DNA of 64,000 nucleotides from Natronospirillum operosum (GTDB taxonomy: Bacteria; Pseudomonadota; Gammaproteobacteria; Pseudomonadales; Natronospirillaceae). The translations under genes and the position numbers were made by a program. The DNA lies in the NCBI RefSeq assembly GCF_004768465.1, contig NZ_SRMF01000010.1, positions 58,694 through 122,693 on the forward strand. The letters are read 5' to 3'. Position 1 is the first letter of the stretch; each line of letters begins with the position of its first letter. This document shows, in pieces, positions 49,302 through 56,839 of the stretch. The notes under the pieces are model-generated. The model ran no database searches. It worked only from the letters and a program-made list of their open reading frames with translations, and was not told where the DNA came from.

Positions 49302-50900
49302 TCACATCCTGAACACACCGAAACGTGTGTCTGCAATGGGTTTGTTCAGACAGGCAGACAGGCTCAGAGCCAGTACTTCCCGTGTCTGAGCCGGGTCTAT
49401 AATGCCATCATCCCACAGGCGTGCACTCGCATAGTAGGGGTGCCCCTGGGTCTCGTACTGTTTGCGGATGGGCTCCCTGAAGGCCTTTTCATCGTCGGCG
49501 CTCCAATTTTCGCCCCTGGCTTCCAGGGCATCCCGCCGCACCTGAGCCATGACTCCGGCTGCCTGTTCACCGCCCATGACCGAGATGCGGGCATTGGGCC
49601 ACATCCAGAGGAAGTTGGGGTCATAGGCCCGGCCGCAGAGCCCGTAGTTGCCGGCGCCATAGCTGCCGCCAATGATGACGGTCAGCTTGGGTACTCGGGC
49701 ACAGGCTACCGCGGTAACCAGCTTGGCGCCATTCTTGGCAATGCCTTCGGCCTCGTACTGGCGCCCCACCATGAAGCCGGTGATGTTCTGCAGAAATATC
49801 AGAGGAATATGACGTTGGGTGCACAGTTCGATGAAATGGGCCCCCTTCAGGGCCGATTCGCTGAACAGCACGCCGTTGTTGGCAATAATACCGACCGGAT
49901 GCCCGTGCAGGCACGCAAAGCCGGTGACCAGAGTGCTGCCGTAGAGCGGCTTGAACTCGTCAAAGACCGAGTCATCCACAATGCGGCTGATCACTTCGTG
50001 CACATCATAGGACTTGCGCAGATCAGTGCCGACAATGCCGTACAGCTCTTTCGGATCATGCCGGGGCGGCACGGGTGTCGCCTGGTTGTCCGGTACTGGT
50101 TTGCGGTGGTTCAGGCGCGCCACGGCACGACGTGCCAGATGCAGGGCATGCAGGTCGTTCTCAGCATAGTGGTCGGCCACCCCGGAGACCTTGCAGTGCA
50201 CATCGGCACCACCCAGTTCTTCGGCACTGACCACCTCACCGGTAGCGGCCTTCACCAGCGGCGGGCCAGCCAGAAAGATGGTGCCCTGATTGCGCACGAT
50301 AATGGATTCGTCCGCCATGGCCGGCACATAGGCGCCGCCGGCGGTACAGAGCCCCATGACGACGGCAATCTGCGGTATGCCCTCGGCGGACATGTTGGCC
50401 TGGTTGAAAAAGATGCGCCCGAAGTGCTCGCGGTCGGGGAAGACTTCATCCTGCTGCGGCAGGTTGGCACCGCCGGAATCGACCAGATAGATGCAGGGGA
50501 GCCGGTTCTGCTGCGCTATGGCCTGGGCCCGCAGGTGTTTCTTGACCGTCAGCGGGTAGTAGGTGCCACCCTTCACCGTGGCATCATTGGCCACGATCAT
50601 GCACTCGACGCCCTCGACGCGCCCGATGCCGGCGATCACACCGGCACAGGGTATGTCGTCGTCATAGACGTTCCAGGCCGCGAACTGGCCGATCTCCAGA
50701 AACGGCGAGCCGTCGTCCAGCAACCGGCGCACGCGTTCCCGGGGCAGGAGTTTGCCGCGGTCAGTGTGGCGGCGCTGCTTCTCTTCACCGCCGCCCTGCC
50801 GGAAGCTGCTGACCTTTTCCTGCAGATCATCGACCAGGGCCTGCATGGCCTGCTGGTTCCTGCGGAACTCGTCGCTGTTCACGTTGACTGCTGTGGTCAC
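49302..50900 (-). CDS. liuB: Methylcrotonyl-CoA carboxylase beta subunit (carboxyltransferase)
   Basis: A 532-residue carboxyltransferase with N- and C-terminal crotonase-like halves. Seen: [54 protein letters not shown] (as [12 protein letters not shown]) and [18 protein letters not shown]. The GTG at 50900 is chosen because AGGAG lies six to seven bases before it and it gives the usual size; upstream codons run into family A repeats. Those repeats separate it from liuA by 170 bp. Confidence 0.94.
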   Translation of the reverse strand: MTTAVNVNSDEFRRNQQAMQALVDDLQEKVSSFRQGGGEEKQRRHTDRGKLLPRERVRRLLDDGSPFLEIGQFAAWNVYDDDIPCAGVIAGIGRVEGVECMIVANDATVKGGTYYPLTVKKHLRAQAIAQQNRLPCIYLVDSGGANLPQQDEVFPDREHFGRIFFNQANMSAEGIPQIAVVMGLCTAGGAYVPAMADESIIVRNQGTIFLAGPPLVKAATGEVVSAEELGGADVHCKVSGVADHYAENDLHALHLARRAVARLNHRKPVPDNQATPVPPRHDPKELYGIVGTDLRKSYDVHEVISRIVDDSVFDEFKPLYGSTLVTGFACLHGHPVGIIANNGVLFSESALKGAHFIELCTQRHIPLIFLQNITGFMVGRQYEAEGIAKNGAKLVTAVACARVPKLTVIIGGSYGAGNYGLCGRAYDPNFLWMWPNARISVMGGEQAAGVMAQVRRDALEARGENWSADDEKAFREPIRKQYETQGHPYYASARLWDDGIIDPAQTREVLALSLSACLNKPIADTRFGVFRM

Positions 50901-50935
50901 ACTGGGCTCCTGTTGTTCATGTTCATAGCCTCCGT

Positions 50936-51065
50936 TGTAGGCTGTGAGCTTGCTCACGCATTGGGGCCAGGGCGCCATGCGTGGCCGAGGGCCACAGCCT
51001 ACAGATTCTGCGTGGTCGAGGGCCACAGCCTACAGATTCTGCGTGGCCGAGGGCCACAGCCTACA
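50936..51065. repeat. Family A palindrome (copy 4) plus two extra 31-bp half-arms, inside the liu operon
   Basis: A full element at 50936-51003 (TGTAGGCTGTGAGCTTGCTC ... GAGGGCCACAGCCTACA) is followed by two tandem 31-bp units, 51004-51034 and 51035-51065, each GATTCTGCGTGGCCGAGGGC then CACAGCCTACA (one base differs). It lies between liuA and liuB, which are otherwise one operon, just ahead of the liuB ribosome binding site. Confidence 0.88.
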
Positions 51066-51070
51066 GGCGC

Positions 51071-52237
51071 TCACGATTCGTTGAACAACTCCCGCCCGAT
51101 CAGCATGCGGCGAATCTCGGAGGTGCCGGCGCCGATCTCGTACAGCTTGGCGTCGCGCAGCAACCGTCCGGTCGGGTATTCATTGATGTAGCCATTGCCG
51201 CCCAGCAACTGAATCGCATCCAGCGCCATCTGCGTGGCCTTCTCTGCTGCATACAGGATAGCCCCTGCAGCATCCTTGCGCGCGGTTTCGCCCCGGTCGC
51301 AGGCCATGGCCACGGTATACACATAGGCGCGGCAGGCATTCAGCGTGGTGTACATGTCGGCCAGCTTGCCTTGCACCAGCTGGAATTCTCCAATGGCCTG
51401 ACCAAACTGCTTGCGGTCGTGCACATAGGGCACCACCACATCCATGCAGGCCTGCATGATGCCCAGCGGGCCGCCGGCCAGCACGACGCGCTCATAATCC
51501 AGGCCGCTCATCAGTACCTGTACACCGCGGCCTTCTTCGCCCAGCAGGTTCTCCGCCGGTACCTTGCAGTTGTCGAACACCAGCTCACAGGTGTTGGAGC
51601 CGCGCATGCCCAACTTGTCGAGCTTCTGCGCCTGGCTGAAACCGGCAAAACCACGCTCGATGACAAAGGCGGAAATGCCCTTCGAGCCGGCGGCCGGGTC
51701 CGTCTTGGCATAAACCACATAGGTTTCGGCATCCGGGCCGTTGGTGATCCACATCTTGTTGCCGTTCAGCACATAGTGGTCGCCCATTTTCTCGGCGCGC
51801 AGCTTCATGCTGACCACATCGGAACCCGCGCCCGGCTCGCTCATCGCCAGAGCCCCGACATGCTCGCCGGAAATCAGCCCGGGCAGGTATTTGGCTTTCT
51901 GCTCGGCCGTGCCGTGGCGACGAATCTGATTCACACAGAGATTGGAATGCGCCCCGTAGGACAGCGCCACCGAGGCCGAGGCACGACTGATCTCCTCCAT
52001 CACCACCACATGGGCCAGATACCCCATGCCGGCACCGCCATCGGCTTCCGGCACGGTGATGCCGAGCACACCGAGATCCCCCAGCTTGCGCCACAGATCT
52101 GCCGGAAATTCGTTCTTCTCGTCAATCTCTGCCGCGCGCGGTGCGATTTCTTCCCGTGCAAACGCATTGACCTGGTCGCGCACCATGTCGATGGTGTCAT
52201 CCAGCCCGAAATTCAGAGCCTTGTAGGGCGTTATCAT
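51071..52237 (-). CDS. liuA: Isovaleryl-CoA dehydrogenase
   Basis: A 388-residue FAD acyl-CoA dehydrogenase oxidising isovaleryl-CoA to 3-methylcrotonyl-CoA. Seen: [34 protein letters not shown], the isovaleryl-type catalytic Glu in [13 protein letters not shown], and the C-terminal [13 protein letters not shown] then [17 protein letters not shown]. In this subgroup the base comes from the YERVVLAGG helix, which is present. It overlaps liuR by ATGA, so regulator and enzyme are one transcript. Confidence 0.95.
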   Translation of the reverse strand: MITPYKALNFGLDDTIDMVRDQVNAFAREEIAPRAAEIDEKNEFPADLWRKLGDLGVLGITVPEADGGAGMGYLAHVVVMEEISRASASVALSYGAHSNLCVNQIRRHGTAEQKAKYLPGLISGEHVGALAMSEPGAGSDVVSMKLRAEKMGDHYVLNGNKMWITNGPDAETYVVYAKTDPAAGSKGISAFVIERGFAGFSQAQKLDKLGMRGSNTCELVFDNCKVPAENLLGEEGRGVQVLMSGLDYERVVLAGGPLGIMQACMDVVVPYVHDRKQFGQAIGEFQLVQGKLADMYTTLNACRAYVYTVAMACDRGETARKDAAGAILYAAEKATQMALDAIQLLGGNGYINEYPTGRLLRDAKLYEIGAGTSEIRRMLIGRELFNES

Positions 52238-52680
52238 TGTGGTCCACCTTGGTTGTCCAGTTCATCACGCAGCCGGGTCTGGCCATCGGCACTCATGGAA
52301 TTCCAGCAGCGCGCTTCGGCATTGCGCAGCTCTTCCTGCACGATGCGCAGGTCCACCAGTTGCTGTTGCAGCGCCGCCTGGCGTTCGCGCACCTTGCGAA
52401 TCATCACGCTCAGTTGCCGGTCATTGTTGCCGTTGGACTCGTCATAGAGTTCAAACAGCTCGCGCGTCTCGGCCAGCGAAAAACCCAGTCGCTTGCCGCG
52501 CAGAATCAGTTTCAGCCGCACTCGGTCCTTGCGCGCGTAGATGCGCTTCTGCCCTTCCCGTGCCGGCGCCAGCAGACCTTCGGACTCGTAGAAGCGAATA
52601 CTGCGCGGTGTGATATCGAACTCCCGCGAGAGTTCGTTGATGGTCCAGGTCTGCTGTTTGGTGTCCGGCATGACGGTCAT
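52234..52680 (-). CDS. liuR: MerR-family transcriptional regulator LiuR
   Basis: A 148-residue MerR-type regulator. The winged HTH is at about 12-80 ([20 protein letters not shown], then [20 protein letters not shown]), followed by a long dimerisation coiled coil (about 85-130) and a short effector tail ([19 protein letters not shown]). In gammaproteobacteria LiuR controls branched-chain catabolism. First gene of liuRABCDE here; a candidate operator lies 52 bp upstream. MTVMPDT or MPDT could be the exact start. Confidence 0.92.
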   Translation of the reverse strand: MTVMPDTKQQTWTINELSREFDITPRSIRFYESEGLLAPAREGQKRIYARKDRVRLKLILRGKRLGFSLAETRELFELYDESNGNNDRQLSVMIRKVRERQAALQQQLVDLRIVQEELRNAEARCWNSMSADGQTRLRDELDNQGGPQ

Positions 52681-52731
52681 GGTGCTCAGGCTTTACAGTT
52701 TGGTCTCAGTTGTCGGCAAGCCTAACTCAGC

Positions 52732-52753
52732 TTTACGTTTGCGTAAACGTCAA
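52732..52753. promoter_or_regulatory. Probable LiuR operator between the leucine and valine operons
   Basis: A 22-bp near-palindrome with arms TTTACGTTT and AAACGTCAA around GCGT, centred between liuR and the divergent acyl-CoA dehydrogenase gene. TTGCGT (52739), 16 bases and TAATTT (52761) could be the plus-strand promoter, so the site covers its -35 region. One site could serve both directions. Confidence 0.65.
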
Positions 52754-52788
52754 CCTGTGCTAATTTCGAGACCAAACAAGACAGCCAA

Positions 52789-53979
52789 ATGGAAACCGGG
52801 GCTTACAGCCCGAACACTGCCATGCACTATGACCTGACTGAAGATCAACGCGCCTATGTCGAGTCCGCGCGCCAGTTCTCCGAGAAGGAACTGGCACCCC
52901 ATGCCGCGCGCTGGGATGCAGACTGCGAATTCCCCACCGACGTCATCCGCCGGGCGGCGGACATGGGCTTCTGCGGCCTCTATACACCCACGGATCAGGG
53001 CGGGCTCGGCCTGTCGCGTCTGGATTCCAGTCTGATTTTCGAACAGCTGGCCATGGGCTGCACCTCCACTACCGCCTACCTGACCGTGCAGAACATGGTG
53101 ACCTGGATGATTGCCCGCTTCGGCTCGGAGGGCCTGGCCGGCGAGTGGGTGCCGCGCATGGTCAGCGGCGAGGTGCTGGGCTCCTACTGCCTGACCGAAC
53201 CCGGCTCCGGGTCCGATGCGGCGTCGCTGCAGACCCGGGCCGAGCGCCAGGGTGACGACTATGTGCTGACCGGCACCAAGATGTTCATCTCCGGCGCCGG
53301 GGCTACCCAGGTGCTGGTGGTGATGGCGCGCACCGGGGGCGACGGCGCTGCCGGTATTTCCGCCTTTGTGGTGCCGGCCGATGCGGCCGGGGTCGCGGTC
53401 GGCAAGCCGGAAGACAAGCTGGGCTGGAAAAGCCAGCCCACCTGCGCCATTACCTTTGACAGCGTGCGCATTCCGGCCACCAACCGCCTGGGCGCGGAAG
53501 GCGAAGGCTTCCGCTTTGCCATGCAGGGGCTGGATGGCGGCCGTATCAATATTGCCACCTGTGCCCTGGGTACGGCCCAGGCCGCACTCGACGAGGCCCG
53601 CGCCCATGTGCTGGAGCGGCGGCAGTTTGGGCGCCCGCTCGCCGACTTTCAGGGCCTGCAGTTCAAGCTCGCCGACATGGTCACGGACCTGGTCGCTGCG
53701 CGGCAGATGATTCGGCTGGCCGCCTACCGGCTGGACCATGCCGACCCCGAAGCCAGCGCCTACTGTGCCATGGCCAAACGCTTTGCAACCGATGCCGGCT
53801 ACCGCGTCTGTGACGATGCACTGCAATTATTCGGCGGTTACGGCTACATTAGAGAGTATCCGGCCGAAAGGCATCTGCGCGATGCGCGGGTGCACCGGAT
53901 ACTGGAAGGCACCAACGAGATCATGCGGGTCATCATTGCCCGTCGCCTGCTGGCCGAGGAGGCCGGCAGACTGCTCTGA
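52789..53979 (+). CDS. Acyl-CoA dehydrogenase, probably isobutyryl-CoA (valine branch)
   Basis: A 396-residue FAD dehydrogenase. Seen: LGSYCLTEPGSGSDAAS, KMFISGAGATQVLVVMART, QLFGGYGYIREYPAERHLRD and the catalytic Glu in LEGTNEIMR. Its neighbours (enoyl-CoA hydratase, 3-hydroxyisobutyryl-CoA hydrolase) point to isobutyryl-CoA or 2-methylbutyryl-CoA as substrate. ATG 52789 has a weak ribosome binding site; ATG 52822 (MHYDLTEDQ) matches family N-termini better and is a real alternative. Divergent from liuR. Confidence 0.92.
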   Translation: METGAYSPNTAMHYDLTEDQRAYVESARQFSEKELAPHAARWDADCEFPTDVIRRAADMGFCGLYTPTDQGGLGLSRLDSSLIFEQLAMGCTSTTAYLTVQNMVTWMIARFGSEGLAGEWVPRMVSGEVLGSYCLTEPGSGSDAASLQTRAERQGDDYVLTGTKMFISGAGATQVLVVMARTGGDGAAGISAFVVPADAAGVAVGKPEDKLGWKSQPTCAITFDSVRIPATNRLGAEGEGFRFAMQGLDGGRINIATCALGTAQAALDEARAHVLERRQFGRPLADFQGLQFKLADMVTDLVAARQMIRLAAYRLDHADPEASAYCAMAKRFATDAGYRVCDDALQLFGGYGYIREYPAERHLRDARVHRILEGTNEIMRVIIARRLLAEEAGRLL

Positions 53980-54036
53980 GGTTCCACGACTGTTTGTCAG
54001 GGCCTGCCGCCCTGCCACAGGACAACAGGAGGCCGT

Positions 54037-54831
54037 ATGACTAGCGAGCGCGAACAAGGCTCAACCATGCAACTGGAGCGGGATGGTGCCGTCGCCATCA
54101 TCACCATGAACAACCCGCCGGCCAACACCTGGACGCCGGAGTTGTTGCACGACTTCAGAGTCATGCTGGATCAGCTCATCGACGACGAGGAAGTGCGTGC
54201 CCTGGTACTGGCCAGTGGCAGTGAGCGGTTCTTCTCTGCCGGCGCCGACGTGAAGCAGTTTGCCGACGGCGACGCTACCCAGGCCACCACTGCGGCCCGG
54301 GCCTTCGGCTCCGCCTTTGAAACCCTGACTTCATTCCGCGGCCTCACCGTGGCCGCCATCAATGGCTGGGCCATGGGCGGTGGCCTGGAGGTGGCCCTGG
54401 CCTGTGACCTGAGGGTGGCCGACGAGACCGCCGTGATGGCGCTGCCGGAAGCGCGGGTCGGCCTGCTGCCCTGTGCCGGCGGCACACAGAACCTGACGCG
54501 ACTGGTCGGCGAAGGCTGGGCCAAGCGCATCATCCTCTGCGGTGAACGTGTGGATGCCAGTCAGGCGCTGCAGATCGGTCTGGTGGAAGAAGTGGTCGGC
54601 GCCGGCGAGGCTCGTGTCAAAGCGCTGGAACTGGCGCAGATGTCCTGCCGCCAGAGCCCGGCTTCCGTGGTGGCCTGCAAGACCCTGATTCAGCACACGC
54701 GCTCCGGCGACCACAACTCGGCCCTGATGCGCGAACGGGATCTGTTTGTCGACCTGTTCCGCACCGACGACCAGAAAGAAGGCGTGCAGGCCTTTCTGGA
54801 GAAACGGGAACCCAACTGGCAGAACCGCTGA
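54037..54831 (+). CDS. Enoyl-CoA hydratase (valine/isoleucine branch)
   Basis: A 264-residue crotonase-fold enzyme. It has the oxyanion segments SERFFSAGADVKQFADG and NGWAMGGGLEVALACDLRVA, then LPEARVGLLPCAGGTQNL with the catalytic Glu. It probably hydrates methacrylyl-CoA or tiglyl-CoA. AGGAGG precedes the ATG; 57 bp after the dehydrogenase gene and 23 bp before the hydrolase gene. Confidence 0.92.
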   Translation: MTSEREQGSTMQLERDGAVAIITMNNPPANTWTPELLHDFRVMLDQLIDDEEVRALVLASGSERFFSAGADVKQFADGDATQATTAARAFGSAFETLTSFRGLTVAAINGWAMGGGLEVALACDLRVADETAVMALPEARVGLLPCAGGTQNLTRLVGEGWAKRIILCGERVDASQALQIGLVEEVVGAGEARVKALELAQMSCRQSPASVVACKTLIQHTRSGDHNSALMRERDLFVDLFRTDDQKEGVQAFLEKREPNWQNR

Positions 54832-54854
54832 CACAGAGCCAGGAGCACACAGTC

Positions 54855-56012
54855 ATGTCCAGATCCGAAGACCAACGCACGGAGCCCCCCGTGCTGTTCA
54901 GCGAAATTCCGCTCGGCCCGCATGGTCAGTTTCGCCTTGGGCGCGCCACCCTCAATCGCCCTCGCGCCCTGAATGCGCTGGGCCGCGACATGATCGGCCT
55001 GCTGCTGGAGCAGTTGCCGCGCTGGGCCGAGGACCCCAACATCGTGGCCGTCTGGCTGGATGGCGAGGGCGACCGGGCTTTCTGCGCCGGCGGCGACGTG
55101 GTGCAGGTCTATCTCTCGATGACCTCCGAAGACCGCTACGCGGAAGACGAAGCACTGGACTATTTCAGCCACGAATACCGACTGGACCACATGATTCATG
55201 TGTTTCCCAAACCGCTGATCTGCTGGGGCAACGGCATCGTCATGGGCGGCGGCCTGGGGCTGATGGTCGGCGCCGGCACCCGGGTGGTGACCGAGCAAAC
55301 GCGCATTGCCATGCCGGAAATCACCATCAGCCTGTTCCCCGATGTCGGCGGCAGTTGGTTTCTCAACCGCATGCCGGGCCACAGCGGCCGCTTTGTGGCC
55401 CTGACCGCCGCCCATCTGAATGCCAGTGATGCGCTCTTTGCCGGGCTCGCCGATCGCTTCATACCGCATGGTGCCCACGAGCGCGTGCTGCAGGCCATGC
55501 GTGATGAGCACTGGTCCGGCGACCCGCATCAGGATCAGGCCCGACTGGATCGCCTGCTGCGCGGCTACAGCCATCTGGGCAATGCCGGCATACGCAAGCA
55601 ACTGCCGGCCAGCCCCCTGCGCCAGCATCTGGACCGCATCAACGACCTGGTGGACCACCCTACCCTGGCGGAAACCGTGCATGCCATTTGCGGCCTGACC
55701 GACAACGACCCCTGGTTGCAACAGGCTGCTGCCAACTTGCGTCAGGGCAGCCCCACGGCAGCGCATGTGATCAATCACCAACTGCAGCGGGCCCGCCACT
55801 GGTCGCTGGCAGAGGTGTTCCGTGCCGAGCTGGAACTGGCCGTCAACTGCTGCCGCCTGGGCGAGTTTCAGGAAGGGGTCCGGGCCCTGCTCATCGACAA
55901 GGACAAGCAGCCGCGCTGGCGTTATCCGGATGTGGAATCGGTGGAGCAGCAGTTTGTCGATGCCCACTTCGAACCCCTGCCGCAGCCCAATCCGCTGGCA
56001 GACCTCGAATAG
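54855..56012 (+). CDS. 3-hydroxyisobutyryl-CoA hydrolase
   Basis: A 385-residue member of the crotonase superfamily's HIBCH branch, releasing 3-hydroxyisobutyrate from its CoA ester in Val catabolism. Seen: RALNALGRDMI, FCAGGDVVQVYLS, WGNGIVMGGGLGLMVGAGTR, AMPEITISLFPDVGGSWFLN, and the HIBCH-specific C-terminal region (HWSLAEVFRAELELAVNCCR, then FQEGVRALLIDKDKQPRW). GGAG precedes the ATG. Confidence 0.94.
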   Translation: MSRSEDQRTEPPVLFSEIPLGPHGQFRLGRATLNRPRALNALGRDMIGLLLEQLPRWAEDPNIVAVWLDGEGDRAFCAGGDVVQVYLSMTSEDRYAEDEALDYFSHEYRLDHMIHVFPKPLICWGNGIVMGGGLGLMVGAGTRVVTEQTRIAMPEITISLFPDVGGSWFLNRMPGHSGRFVALTAAHLNASDALFAGLADRFIPHGAHERVLQAMRDEHWSGDPHQDQARLDRLLRGYSHLGNAGIRKQLPASPLRQHLDRINDLVDHPTLAETVHAICGLTDNDPWLQQAAANLRQGSPTAAHVINHQLQRARHWSLAEVFRAELELAVNCCRLGEFQEGVRALLIDKDKQPRWRYPDVESVEQQFVDAHFEPLPQPNPLADLE

Positions 56013-56077
56013 GCAGGCGCCCGGCGCAGCAACACCTCAGCTACCGAATACTGACCAGAATGGAGACATGACCGACC

Positions 56078-56839
56078 ATGCAGATTGAAGACGCCGTCAT
56101 CGTGATTACCGGAGGTGCCCGCGGACTGGGCCGCGCCATGGCCCTGCGCCTGGCCGGTCAGGGCGCCCGCCTGGCGCTGATCGACCTGGACGCCAGTGGC
56201 CTGCAGGATACCGCCGAGGCCTGCCGCCAGGCCGGTGGTGACGCCCGCGCCTACGAACTGGACATCACCGATGAAGGCGCAGTGGAAACCACCTTTGCCC
56301 GCATTCGTCAGGACTACGGCCGCCTCGACGGCCTGATCAACAATGCCGGCGTGCTGATGGACGGCCTGCTGATCAAGGTGAAGGACGGCAAACTGGAAAA
56401 GAAGATGTCCGGCGACCAGTTCCGCAAGCTGATCGACATCAACCTGACCGGTACCTTCCTGTGCGGGCGTGAGGCCGCCGCCATCATGGCCGAGGACAGC
56501 AACGGCGGCGTCATCATCAACATGGCCTCGGTCTCGCGAGCCGGCAACATGGGCCAGAGCAACTACAGTGCCGCCAAGGCCGGTGTCTCGGCCATGACCG
56601 TCACCTGGGCGAAGGAGCTGGCCCGCTACAGGATACGTGTCGCCGCCATTGCCCCGGGCGCCATCGCCACCGACATGACCGCGCAGATGAAGCCGGAAGC
56701 CCTGCAGCGCATGGAGCAGATGGCCATGCTGGGCCGCCTGGGCGAGCAGGACGAGATCGCCCACAGCGCCCAGTACATCTTCGAGAACGACTTTTTCACC
56801 GGGCGTATCCTGGAAGTGGACGGCGGCACCCGCGTCTAG
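56078..56839 (+). CDS. SDR-family dehydrogenase (3-hydroxyacyl-CoA/FabG-like)
   Basis: A 253-residue short-chain dehydrogenase. The cofactor motif is TGGARGLG with an acidic residue after strand 2 (LALIDLD), so probably NAD. NNAG, Ser in NMASVSRAG and YxxxK in NYSAAKAGV are present. It has an unusual insert KVKDGKLEKKMSGDQ. Its place at the end of the valine set suggests 2-methyl-3-hydroxybutyryl-CoA (isoleucine) or a related substrate. It overlaps the convergent metalloprotease gene by 4 bp. Confidence 0.88.
   Translation: MQIEDAVIVITGGARGLGRAMALRLAGQGARLALIDLDASGLQDTAEACRQAGGDARAYELDITDEGAVETTFARIRQDYGRLDGLINNAGVLMDGLLIKVKDGKLEKKMSGDQFRKLIDINLTGTFLCGREAAAIMAEDSNGGVIINMASVSRAGNMGQSNYSAAKAGVSAMTVTWAKELARYRIRVAAIAPGAIATDMTAQMKPEALQRMEQMAMLGRLGEQDEIAHSAQYIFENDFFTGRILEVDGGTRV

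Noticed and set aside
47083..52447. Several 480-580-codon plus-strand frames across the liu operon
   Set aside because: All are antisense to liuABCD, which carry full catalytic motifs; composition of the frames is typical of reverse-strand shadows.
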